A stretch of 10,923 nucleotides of DNA from contig JAICVT010000119.1 in NCBI GenBank assembly GCA_025935235.1, forward strand, positions 1 through 10,923, read 5' to 3'. The first letter of the stretch is position 1. The number at the start of each line of letters is the position of its first letter. The notes under the pieces are model-generated. The model made no database searches. It was not told where the DNA came from and saw nothing but the letters and a program-made list of their open reading frames with translations. This stretch comes from Ktedonobacterales bacterium (GTDB taxonomy: Bacteria > Chloroflexota > Ktedonobacteria > Ktedonobacterales > JADMIN01). This document shows positions 1 through 6,986 of the stretch, in pieces. The position numbers and the translations under genes are program-made.

Positions 1-878
1 CGGCGCGGCAACCGAATGCCCATCACCAGCAATACGCCCGCGAAGATGATCGCCATGCCGACGACGATGCCTGGGGTGATCCGCTCGCTGAGGAAGATGG
101 CGCTCCAGATGACACCGAAGACGGGCGCCAGGAACGTCACGCTGAGCGTCGGCACGGGGCCGATGCTGCCGATCAGATAGAAGTAGATCAGGAAGGCGAC
201 CGAGGTGCAGCCAATCGCCAGCGCCACCACCGCCCAGGCCACGCCCAGCGTCACGTGCGTCCACGGCGCGGTCGTCGCGGCGATGGGCAGCGCCAGCGGC
301 GCCAACACCACCGCCGCGCCAAGCTGTTGCCCGGTAGAGGAGACCAGCGGCGGCACGCCCGCGAAGGCGCGGCGCGCGAAGTTGCCCGCGATGCCGTACG
401 AGAACGCCGCGGTCAGCGAGGCGCCCACCGCCAGCGCCGTCGTCAGCGACCACGGCAGCGCACTCCAGCCCGTCACCACGGCCACGCCCGCCAGCCCGAT
501 GACCAGCCCAACGCCCTTCTTGAGTGTCAGCCGCTCATGCACCCACACGGCGGCCACCAGCGCGCCAAACAGCGGCGTGGTCGCGTTGAGGATGGCCGCC
601 AGCCCGGCTGTCAGGTGCAGCTCCGCCGTGCTGATGAGTGTATACGGGATCGCGCCTTGCAGCGCGCCTATCACCAGATAGCTCTTCCAGCGACGGCGCA
701 GATCGAGGTTGGCGCGCGTCGCGAGCACAAAAAGCAACAGCGCCGCGCCCGCCAGCGCCACGCGCGTCTCGGCCAGTGTTGTCGGGCCGATGGCGGGCGA
801 CGCCACGCGGATGAAAAGGAATGCGCCACCCCATAGAGCGGCCAGCGCCAGCAGCGCCCCGAAATCTCGCGCTCTCAC
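1..878 (-). CDS. EamA/DMT-family transporter, 3' end cut by window
   Basis: Inner-membrane drug/metabolite-superfamily permease, a family that mostly exports small metabolites or amino acids; the substrate cannot be told. The reading frame is open from a GTG at 876-878 to the window edge and gives 292 residues, close to the roughly 300 usual for the family, so only a few C-terminal residues should be missing. Translation shows about ten hydrophobic helices in two EamA repeats. The first repeat ends with TPLFGALVAAVWVHERLTLK near residues 101-120. The second has the matching SVTFLAPVFGVIWSAIFLSE near 246-265. This internal duplication is the hallmark of the family. The GTG start is preferred because GAGGAAA lies about 7 nt upstream; no upstream start is as well placed. 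It follows the molybdoenzyme gene by 69 bp on the same strand. Family call is firm, function open. Confidence 0.9.
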   Translation of the reverse strand, partial: MRARDFGALLALAALWGGAFLFIRVASPAIGPTTLAETRVALAGAALLLFVLATRANLDLRRRWKSYLVIGALQGAIPYTLISTAELHLTAGLAAILNATTPLFGALVAAVWVHERLTLKKGVGLVIGLAGVAVVTGWSALPWSLTTALAVGASLTAAFSYGIAGNFARRAFAGVPPLVSSTGQQLGAAVVLAPLALPIAATTAPWTHVTLGVAWAVVALAIGCTSVAFLIYFYLIGSIGPVPTLSVTFLAPVFGVIWSAIFLSERITPGIVVGMAIIFAGVLLVMGIRLPR

Positions 879-901
879 CCGAATTTCCTCGCTTCCCTTG
901 C

Positions 902-925
902 GGGCTGACCCCTCCCTGCCAGCCC
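902..925 (-). other. Small hairpin between molybdoenzyme and EamA genes
   Basis: Inverted repeat GGGCTG (902-907) and CAGCCC (920-925) with a 12-nt loop, lying in the 69-bp spacer 24 nt upstream of the EamA start. No T-run follows it in the direction of transcription, so it is not a standard intrinsic terminator. It may be chance in GC-rich DNA. Confidence 0.25.
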
Positions 926-947
926 ACCGGCGCGCTGGTTCACGCGC

Positions 948-3170
948 CTACGGGTGAAACACCGCCATCGCGTCGGCGGTTGCGCTGGAGGCGCCTGATT
1001 CGGCTGAACTGGCTGAACTGGTTGATTCGGCGGGCGCGACGGGCCGCACAGTGACCAGATTGCTATGGAAGGTGCTCTGGCCCGCCAGATCGGCCAGCGC
1101 ATCGGAGGTGGTCGAGTTGATGTTGCGGCCATCGGCGTTGAGGCTGGGCCAGCGCCCCTTGGGTGAGACGGCCACCCCGCGCTGGGTCGTGCTGGTGATG
1201 ACGGCGCGGAGCTGGCAGGAGCCGCGCGCGCTGCGCACCTCGACCAGATCGCCGTGCGCGATGCTACGCTCGCGCGCGTCCTCGGCGTTCAGCTCGATGA
1301 ACGGCTCGCCCTCGCGCTTGAGCAGGCTCGGCACATTCGCCATGCTGCTGGAGGTGAAGTGGTGGGCCGCGCCAGAGATCAGCGCCAGGCGGTCATCCTG
1401 CCCCGCCGCGCGCCGCTCCGCCCAGCCCGCGTATTCGGCGGCTGGCGTGTAGTCGGGCAGCGGATCAATCCCCTCGGCGGCCAGCCGGTCGCAGCGCAGC
1501 TCCACCTTGCCAGAGGGCGTCGGAAAGCGCAGATCGGCGAAGGGAATCGTCTGGCCGGGCGCGAAGTTGAGCGGGACGTAGTTCTCGGCCTTCAGCCGCT
1601 CCAGCGTGATGCCCGCCAGCAGCGGATTGGTCGCGCGCGTGGCGTCCAACACTTCGGCGATCACCTCGTCGACCTCCTGCCGCAGCCACGGCTCGTCGTA
1701 GCCCATCCCCGCCGCCAGCAGCCGCATCACATCCCAGTTGCTCTTCGCCTCGCCCAGCGGCGCGATGGCCGGCGCGTTGTAGGTCAGGAAGGTCTGGCCA
1801 TAGGCTTTGTGCAGGTCGGCGTGTTCGAGCTGGGTGGTCGCGGGCAGCACGATGTCGGCCTCGCGCGCGGTGTCGGTCATAAATAGCTCGTGGACGACGG
1901 TGAAGAGGTCGTCGCGGCGCAGCCCCGCCAGCACGCGCTGCGTATTGGGCGTCGAGGCAGCAGGGTTGGCGCAGTAGACATAGAGCGACATGATGCGCGG
2001 GTCGCTCACCTCGCCGCCCAGCGCCGCGCCCAGCCGGTTGATGTTGATCTCGCGCGGCTCCGGCGGACACTCGCTGGCATGGCCAACCGCCTCGGCGTCC
2101 CAGTGGATGTAGCCGCTGGTGCTGTAGGCCAGCCCACCGCCACGCTTGCCGATCTGCCCGGTGATGGCGCTGAGGCAGGCCAGCGCGCGCGCCGTCTGCC
2201 CGCCGTTGCCGTGCCGCTGCACGCCATCGGCGAATTTCAGCAGCGATGGCTGTGTCGTTCCGATGCGCCGCCCCAGCGCGATGATCGTCTCGGCTGGCAC
2301 GCCGGTGATGCTCGCCACACGCTCCGGCGGATACTGCGCCGCGCGATCGCGCAGGTCACGCCAGCCGACGCTGTTGGCCTCCAGCCAGGCCTCGTCGTGC
2401 AGCCCCGCGCTGAAGATGACCTGCATCAGGCCGAGCGCCAGCGCCGCGTCAGTGGCGGGCAGCGGCTGGATATGCTCATCCGCCGAGCGCGCGGTGAGCG
2501 TGCGGCGTGGGTCCACCACCACGACATAGGAGCCGTTGCGCTGGGCCTCGCGCAGAAACGGCATGTAGTGCGGCCCGGTGCTGGCGGGATTATTGCCCCA
2601 GATGACGATCAGCTTGCTGGCGCTCAGGTCGCGCATATCAGGCGCCCAGCGGTCGCCCAGCGTCGCGGAGACGGCGCGCTCGGCGGCGGCGCCACAGATC
2701 GCCTCGCTCAGCAGGCCGCTCGCGCCCATGCGGTTCCACAGCCGCTCATCGCAGACGCCGAGCTGCAAGAGCCCCAGCGTACCGCTGTACGAGTAGGGCA
2801 GGATCGCCGCCGCGCCATGCTCCGCGATGATCGCCTTCCAGCGGCCGGTGATCTCGCCGATGGCGTCATCCCAGCTGATGCGCTCCCACTCCGCCGCCTC
2901 ACCCTTCGGGCCGACGCGCCGCATGGGATAAAGCAGCCGGTCGGGGTGATAGACGCGCTCCAGATAGGGACGCACCTTGGCGCAGAGCCAGCCCTGCGTG
3001 ATGGGGTGGTCGGGCGCGCCGCCGAAGCTGATGGCGCGGCCATCGCGCACCTCGGTGACGGTGGCGCAGGTGTCGGGGCAATCGTGCGGGCACGCCCCAC
3101 GCACGACGCGCAGCGACGCGCTGGCCTTCCCGTTCGCCTTCCCCTTGGCTGCTGGCTGCGTGGTGGTCAT
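948..3170 (-). CDS. Molybdopterin oxidoreductase, single-subunit 4Fe-4S type
   Basis: Predicted cytoplasmic Mo/W-bis-MGD enzyme of the DMSO reductase superfamily, 740 aa; the substrate is unknown. The N-terminal 4Fe-4S motif CPHDCPDTC (Cys27, Cys31, Cys35) with Cys63 in GWLCAK forms the Molybdop_Fe4S4 domain. The central molybdopterin domain follows; Cys159 in SEAICGAAAERA sits where the metal-ligand Cys/Sec/Ser is found in relatives. Further family blocks are GNGGQTARALACLSAITGQ, ADIVLPATTQLEHADLHKAY and, in the C-terminal cofactor-binding domain, INSTTSDALADLAGQSTFHS. CPHDCPDTC-type proteins are often annotated as formate dehydrogenase-like or YoaE-like oxidoreductases. No Tat signal is present, and no partner Fe-S or membrane-anchor subunit gene lies beside it. 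The N-terminus has a short Lys/Ala/Gly-rich leader, and the last 35 residues or so are Ser/Ala-rich low complexity. GGGGAGAG just before the ATG supports the start. Confidence 0.9.
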   Translation of the reverse strand: MTTTQPAAKGKANGKASASLRVVRGACPHDCPDTCATVTEVRDGRAISFGGAPDHPITQGWLCAKVRPYLERVYHPDRLLYPMRRVGPKGEAAEWERISWDDAIGEITGRWKAIIAEHGAAAILPYSYSGTLGLLQLGVCDERLWNRMGASGLLSEAICGAAAERAVSATLGDRWAPDMRDLSASKLIVIWGNNPASTGPHYMPFLREAQRNGSYVVVVDPRRTLTARSADEHIQPLPATDAALALGLMQVIFSAGLHDEAWLEANSVGWRDLRDRAAQYPPERVASITGVPAETIIALGRRIGTTQPSLLKFADGVQRHGNGGQTARALACLSAITGQIGKRGGGLAYSTSGYIHWDAEAVGHASECPPEPREININRLGAALGGEVSDPRIMSLYVYCANPAASTPNTQRVLAGLRRDDLFTVVHELFMTDTAREADIVLPATTQLEHADLHKAYGQTFLTYNAPAIAPLGEAKSNWDVMRLLAAGMGYDEPWLRQEVDEVIAEVLDATRATNPLLAGITLERLKAENYVPLNFAPGQTIPFADLRFPTPSGKVELRCDRLAAEGIDPLPDYTPAAEYAGWAERRAAGQDDRLALISGAAHHFTSSSMANVPSLLKREGEPFIELNAEDARERSIAHGDLVEVRSARGSCQLRAVITSTTQRGVAVSPKGRWPSLNADGRNINSTTSDALADLAGQSTFHSNLVTVRPVAPAESTSSASSAESGASSATADAMAVFHP
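995..1030 (-). repeat. 9-bp in-frame tandem repeat in molybdoenzyme tail
   Basis: Four 9-bp units on the plus strand: CTGATTCGG, CTGAACTGG, CTGAACTGG, TTGATTCGG. On the coding strand they give tripeptides of the type Ala/Thr-Glu/Ser-Ser around residues 714-725. The two middle units are identical and the outer two differ at one base. The tract lies in the low-complexity tail beyond the last conserved block, so it looks like a coding minisatellite with little structural constraint. Confidence 0.75.
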
Positions 3171-3358
3171 CGCTCTCCCCCGTCTCGGCTCTGGCGCGTA
3201 TGCGAATGCTTCCTCTGCTTCCTCATCGCATGGTACGCCGCCTCACGCCGCAGGGCAAGGGCCAACCGCCGCGCCCCCTCGCCCGAATTGGCCTGACGTG
3301 GCGCCATATCATTAGCGGCGCGAACCCGCGCTGCCTATCACTACTTTCTCTGCCTGAG

Positions 3359-3405
3359 TTCCCCTCCCTGGAGGGGAGGGGGCAGGGGGAGAGGTTCCGC
3401 GCGCC
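3359..3405 (+). repeat. Dispersed palindromic intergenic repeat, copy A
   Basis: A CCCCTCCC..GGGGAGGGGG element ending in GAGAGGTTCCGCGCGCC. It is almost identical to the reverse complement of 9375-9424, differing by a few single-base insertions in the C/G runs, and it resembles 9516-9558 in the same orientation. It begins 4 bp beyond the stop codon of the HicB-like gene and lies in the 239-bp spacer before the molybdoenzyme gene. The rest of that spacer (3171-3358) shows no ORF with family signals and no clear promoter. Confidence 0.8.
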
Positions 3406-3409
3406 GAGC

Positions 3410-3652
3410 TCACACGCTCGCTTTCGCATAGGCAAGCGTATGCCCATCAACCTCCGGCAGATCCAGTTGACGAGAGATGCGAAACAGAATCCACTCTTCC
3501 AAGACCTCGACAAGTTCCTGTCGCGCCGCCTCAAGCGTCGCCGCATTCGACCACACGCCCTGAAAGCTGGGGATCTCCCCGAAATATGTGCCATCTTCGA
3601 TCTGCTCATAGACGGCGTGGCTCATCGCGGCTTGTAGGTATTCGGCGAACAT
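3410..3652 (-). CDS. HicB-like protein (orphan antitoxin-type fold)
   Basis: Small 80-residue protein of the HicB/UPF0150 type. The segment from Tyr15 to about residue 52 has the HicB-like pattern: a short strand, DGTYFGEIPSFQGVW (residues 20-34), then a helix TLEAARQELVEVLEEWILFR typical of the partial RNase H fold. HicB proteins normally neutralise the mRNA interferase HicA. There is no C-terminal HTH or ribbon-helix-helix domain. The start at 3650-3652 is chosen because GGAG sits 7 nt upstream; an alternative ATG at 3736 would add 28 residues lacking family signals and starts 9 nt after the permease stop. No HicA-like dsRBD ORF (about 60-80 aa) lies on either side: there is no room upstream, and the downstream spacer is taken up by a repeat. 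It may be co-transcribed with the importer. A solitary regulatory role or a remnant of a lost pair are both possible. Confidence 0.75.
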   Translation of the reverse strand: MFAEYLQAAMSHAVYEQIEDGTYFGEIPSFQGVWSNAATLEAARQELVEVLEEWILFRISRQLDLPEVDGHTLAYAKASV

Positions 3653-3745
3653 GCGCGCGCTCCGATCCCGTTGCGTTCCGATGTGGATACGTCCTGCCCG
3701 TATTGTCGCTTCTGGGCGCGGAGAACGCAACGCCATGACTCAGCG

Positions 3746-4504
3746 CTAGTTCGCGCCCGCCACGCCGCGCGCCAGCCGCGCCTCGATGCGCTGCGAGGCG
3801 AGGGCCAGGCTGTAGCAGAGGATGAAGTAGATCACTAACTCCATCCCATACAGCCCCCAGCGGATCAGCGAGTTGGAGATGGCCTGCGAGAGCGTGAAGG
3901 TCTGGAGCGAGAGCTCGAAGACGCCAAGCACCTGCCAGAAGGAGCTATCCTGGATGCAGGTGATGAAGTTATTGGTCAGCGGCGGCGTCATAATGCGCAG
4001 CGCCTGTGGCAGCGTGATGTAGCGCGCGATCTGGAGCTGGCTCAGCCCCAACACCTGCGCCGCCTCCACCTGGCCGTGGTCCACCGCCTCGATCCCCGCG
4101 CGGATGACCTCCGAGAGGTAGGCGCCGTAGTTGAACGAGAGGCCGATGATGGCGAAGAAGATGTTGCTGACGCCCTGACTGGGGAAGAGCGTGTTCGAGT
4201 TGAGCCCGGTCAGCAGATTGTAGACCGCCGTGTCGGCGTTGAAGTTGAAGAGGTAGAGCAGCAGGAAGCGCGCGCCATAGAACCAGACGAGTAGCTGCAA
4301 GAGCAGTGGCGTGCCGCGAATCGTCTCGACATAGAACGTGCTGACGCTGCGCAGCAGGGCATTGCGCGAGATGCGCGCGAAGGCTGTCGGCACGGCCAGG
4401 AGCATCGCCAGCACGATCGAGACGAGCGAGCCAATCAGCGTGATGAGCGTGGCATTCAGCAGGAGCGGCGCGTTCTGGACCACCGTGCGAATCAGGATCT
4501 CCAT
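3746..4504 (-). CDS. Polar amino acid ABC transporter permease (permease 2)
   Basis: Integral membrane subunit of a polar amino acid importer (GlnP/HisM type), 252 aa. About five hydrophobic helices are visible. The family loop VETIRGTPLLLQLLVWFYGA follows the first helices. The EAA motif that docks on the ATPase reads GIEAVDHGQVEAAQVLGLSQ, followed by ITLPQAL. Near the middle there is a longer than usual loop rich in Asn (about residues 87-112), probably facing outside. The ATG at 4502-4504 has GGGGAGAG 7 nt upstream. The stop of permease 1 is 18 bp away, so the two are surely translated from one message and probably form a heterodimer. The gene ends 9 nt before the alternative start of the HicB-like gene. 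Confidence 0.92.
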   Translation of the reverse strand: MEILIRTVVQNAPLLLNATLITLIGSLVSIVLAMLLAVPTAFARISRNALLRSVSTFYVETIRGTPLLLQLLVWFYGARFLLLYLFNFNADTAVYNLLTGLNSNTLFPSQGVSNIFFAIIGLSFNYGAYLSEVIRAGIEAVDHGQVEAAQVLGLSQLQIARYITLPQALRIMTPPLTNNFITCIQDSSFWQVLGVFELSLQTFTLSQAISNSLIRWGLYGMELVIYFILCYSLALASQRIEARLARGVAGAN

Positions 4505-4522
4505 CGTTCGTCTCTCCCCACG

Positions 4523-5695
4523 CTAGCTCTTGAGGCCCGACAGTGGTCGCGGCGCGCCGACTGGCGCTGGCTGCGGCGGGCGCGCAGCGCCCCTGCCACG
4601 CCCCAGCGCGCGACCCAGCAGCCGCAGCAGCGCGGCGACGCCGTAGACAGGGATGCCCAGCAGCAGCATCAGCCCCACCAGCAGCGCCAGCGTGAAGAGC
4701 AGCGCCACGATGATCTTGCCGAGCAGCGAGCCGAGCGCGTCCAGCGAGATCCCCACCGCCAGCGCGCCCGCCAGCCAGCCCACCGCCAGCGAGCCGCCCA
4801 GCGCCTGTCCGGTCAGCGCGGTCAGGTCGCGCCCCTGGCCGAAGCTGTGGCCACGCAGCCGCGCCTCCAGCGCGCGCGCCACGCGCCCCAGCGGCAGGCT
4901 CAGCGCGAGGTAGAGCAGCGCGGCGATGCCGAAGAATTGCCAGGTGTAGGCCGGGAAGTGGCGCACCAGGCCGTTCGTCTGCGCCGTCAACTCGACCACC
5001 GCGATCAGGCTGAGGATCGAGGAGTCCTTGAACATGTAGATCAGATCGTTGATGACGGTGGGCAGCGAAATCGGGATCATCTGCGGAACCAGAATCAGGC
5101 GCAGCGTCTCCCAGCGCCCCAGGCCGAGCGTGATCGCCGCCTCGCTCTGGCCGCGATCAATGGCCGCCAGCCCGGCGCGCAGATTCTCGCACTCGTAGGC
5201 GGCGTAGTTGATGACCAGCGTGGCGATGCCCGCCGTGAAGGGGTTGACCAGCCATTGCGGCAGAAAGGAAAGCCCCCAGTAGATGGACATCATCTGCACC
5301 AGCAGCGGCGTGTTGCGGATGAACTCGACGAACGCGCGCGCTGGCAGCCGGATGACGCGCAGCCGCGACTGCGACATCTGCGCGAGGATGAAGCCGCTCA
5401 GCAGCGCCAGAGGCATCGAGATGAAGCAGAACTCGATAGTGGTGGCCAGACCTTGCAGGAAGAAGGTCCAGTAGGGCTGGCCGAAGTGGTTGGCGCCCGC
5501 GAAGCCGACGAAGAACAGCGTCTGGATGAAGTGGATGACGCCGTGAAAGATCGTCCCGAAGTCAAACAGCGGCGCGCTGGAGGAAGTCTCCTCCTTGTCG
5601 AAGGCCGCCAGGATCAGCGAGCCGCCCAACCCGAAGACCAGGATGATACCCAGGAACATCGCCAGGAAGCGCAGGCTGGCAAATGACTTCTTCAT
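4523..5695 (-). CDS. Polar amino acid ABC transporter permease with C-terminal extension (permease 1)
   Basis: Membrane subunit of the same importer, 390 aa, well above the roughly 220-300 usual for the family. The core (about 75-280) has TTIEFCFISMPLALLSGFIL, the loop FVEFIRNTPLLVQMMSIYWG (123-142) and an EAA motif AGLAAIDRGQSEAAITLGLG (174-192) followed by LVPQMI. An N-terminal segment adds one helix (about 11-31) and a linker. After the usual end near residue 280 there are about 110 extra residues with two more strongly hydrophobic stretches (about 299-318 and 328-350) and a Pro/Arg/Gly-rich tail. ATG 5693-5695 is taken as start, with GGGA about 8 nt upstream. A TTG at 5705-5707 would add four residues and cannot be excluded. 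It sits between the binding protein and permease 2. Confidence 0.9.
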   Translation of the reverse strand: MKKSFASLRFLAMFLGIILVFGLGGSLILAAFDKEETSSSAPLFDFGTIFHGVIHFIQTLFFVGFAGANHFGQPYWTFFLQGLATTIEFCFISMPLALLSGFILAQMSQSRLRVIRLPARAFVEFIRNTPLLVQMMSIYWGLSFLPQWLVNPFTAGIATLVINYAAYECENLRAGLAAIDRGQSEAAITLGLGRWETLRLILVPQMIPISLPTVINDLIYMFKDSSILSLIAVVELTAQTNGLVRHFPAYTWQFFGIAALLYLALSLPLGRVARALEARLRGHSFGQGRDLTALTGQALGGSLAVGWLAGALAVGISLDALGSLLGKIIVALLFTLALLVGLMLLLGIPVYGVAALLRLLGRALGRGRGAARPPQPAPVGAPRPLSGLKS

Positions 5696-5760
5696 TCGGT
5701 GTCCCAATCAGTCCCAAACGGCGAGTGAAACGGCGTCGCGGCGCACTGGACGGCAGGAGC

Positions 5761-5802
5761 GCCGTGGGCCGCATTCCCGCATGCGGGGATACAGCCCACG
5801 GC
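5761..5802 (-). other. Strong nested hairpin between binding-protein and permease genes
   Basis: The outer stem is GCCGTGGGC (5761-5769) with GCCCACGGC (5794-5802). Inside it is a perfect 12-bp palindrome CCCGCATGCGGG (5776-5787), extended by A/T pairs. It starts about 32 nt past the stop of the binding-protein gene and lies before the permease start. There is no T-run after it on the transcribed strand, so it is probably not a full terminator. Hairpins here in ABC operons commonly stabilise the upstream mRNA or cause partial read-through, giving more binding protein than permease. That role is inferred. Confidence 0.65.
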
Positions 5803-5833
5803 GACTCAGTTCAGGCGAACCGCCACTACTCCC

Positions 5834-6841
5834 CTACTTGGTGGGCAGCGGCGGGCAGTTCGCCGCATTGGTGGGATGATCTGGCAGGAAGTTGCCGATG
5901 CAGGCCTGCGAGTCATTCCACATGCCGTACTTCTCGAAGATCACCTGTCCGCTGGGGCCAGCGTTGTAGGCGCCACCGTCCTCGTAGATCTTCTGCAGCG
6001 TGCCGTTGTTGTACAGCACCTCGATCGCCTTGTTGACCTCAGCCATCAGCGTCGGCGTGTTGGGATTGTTGGGATCGAACGCGATGCCGTAGTAGCCGGG
6101 GTCCAGTGGGCCGCCGACGATCTTGTAGAGGCCGCTGGGATCATTGCCGCCATACCACTCGGCGATTGGCGTATCAATGAACATGGCGTCCACGCGGCCC
6201 GATTGCAGGTCGGTGAAGGGCGTCGGGTTGTCGGTCAGCGTCTCGTTGATCTTGTCGCTCGGGTGGGCGGCGTTATAGGCGTCCATCACGTTCTGGGCCT
6301 CGTAGCCGCTGCCCGTCTCGACCTTCTTGCCCGCCAGGTCGGCGAAGCTGTTGATGGTGGTATTGGTCTTGAGCACCACGATGGACTGTGTGTAGACGTA
6401 GTAGGGGATGCTGAACTTGGCGCCCGCCTGGATGTTGTCTGACGTGATCTCCAGGCCATTCATAAAGAAGTCGAATTGCTGCGAGGCCAGCCCCTGCTGC
6501 CAGTTCGACCAGGTGATCTGCGTTGGGATCTCCTGCGCGCCCATCAGCTTGGCCATCGCGTTGGCGATGTCAACCTCGTAGCCGTAGTAGGCCGCGTTGG
6601 GGTTGTTGGCGTCCTTCGGCACGATGTAGGGCATGCCGCCGGTCGAGTCTTCGCCCCACTTGAACTGGCCTGGAATCAACGTCCCCGCGTTGCCGACGTG
6701 TACGGTGCTGGTGGCGCTGGGCGGCGGGGTCGAAGCGTTGCCCGTGCCGCAGGCGCCGAGGAGCATGACCAGCGCCAGCGCGGGCGCTACCAGGGCGAAT
6801 ACTCGTTTGCGAGGCGCGCGGAGATGACGGAATGGGATCAT
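5834..6841 (-). CDS. Amino acid ABC transporter substrate-binding lipoprotein
   Basis: Extracytoplasmic solute-binding protein (family 3, SBP_bac_3) that captures the substrate for the importer, 335 aa. The N-terminus has basic residues, a hydrophobic core and a lipobox LLGAC with Cys31 as the probable lipidated residue, followed by a Ser/Thr/Pro-rich linker. Family blocks include YYGYEVDIANAMAKLMGA, DFFMNGLEITSDN, FADLAGKKVETGSGY, SGRVDAMFIDTPIAEWY and a C-terminal helix ending NGTLQKIYEDGG. Two Cys near the C-terminus (in QACIGN and AANCPP) could form a disulfide. The start at 6839-6841 is chosen because it places the signal peptide at the N-terminus, with a GAAAGG stretch upstream; the open frame runs on to 7090 but that part overlaps the ATPase gene and is not protein-like. 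The substrate class is polar amino acids; the exact ligand cannot be read from sequence. Confidence 0.93.
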   Translation of the reverse strand: MIPFRHLRAPRKRVFALVAPALALVMLLGACGTGNASTPPPSATSTVHVGNAGTLIPGQFKWGEDSTGGMPYIVPKDANNPNAAYYGYEVDIANAMAKLMGAQEIPTQITWSNWQQGLASQQFDFFMNGLEITSDNIQAGAKFSIPYYVYTQSIVVLKTNTTINSFADLAGKKVETGSGYEAQNVMDAYNAAHPSDKINETLTDNPTPFTDLQSGRVDAMFIDTPIAEWYGGNDPSGLYKIVGGPLDPGYYGIAFDPNNPNTPTLMAEVNKAIEVLYNNGTLQKIYEDGGAYNAGPSGQVIFEKYGMWNDSQACIGNFLPDHPTNAANCPPLPTK

Positions 6842-6875
6842 AACCTGCCCTTTCTCTGGCTTGCGGGGTCTGCGT

Positions 6876-6894
6876 GACGGGCGCCTGGCCCGTC
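6876..6894 (-). other. Hairpin in the ATPase/binding-protein spacer
   Basis: GACGGGC (6876-6882) pairs with GCCCGTC (6888-6894) over a 5-nt loop, in the 145-bp spacer and 35 nt before the binding-protein start. There is no T-run after it. It might protect or punctuate the message between the two genes. The rest of the spacer shows no ORF. Confidence 0.35.
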
Positions 6895-6986
6895 TGTCTG
6901 TGGCGCCATTGGCCAGACAACTACTCCACGGAGCGCCGCCCTCCAGATTTGGCGCGCTCGGCGCTTCAGCGTGCGAGCGACGCGCG

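Noticed and set aside
255..836. Plus-strand open frames near the window start
   Set aside because: They are antisense to the EamA transporter, which has full family motifs; the products are Arg-rich and featureless.
1890..3296. Plus-strand open frame of 468 codons opposite the molybdoenzyme gene
   Set aside because: The composition is Arg/Ala/Gly/His-rich with no domain motifs; it is the antisense shadow expected in GC-rich DNA opposite a strongly conserved gene.
3171..3409. A HicA toxin gene downstream of the HicB-like gene
   Set aside because: No minus-strand frame here shows a HicA-like dsRBD pattern; the longest frames run through the repeat and are Arg-rich.
4847..5686. Plus-strand open frame of 279 codons opposite permease 1
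   Set aside because: It is Arg/Gln/Asp-rich without recognisable domains and lies entirely antisense to a clear ABC permease.
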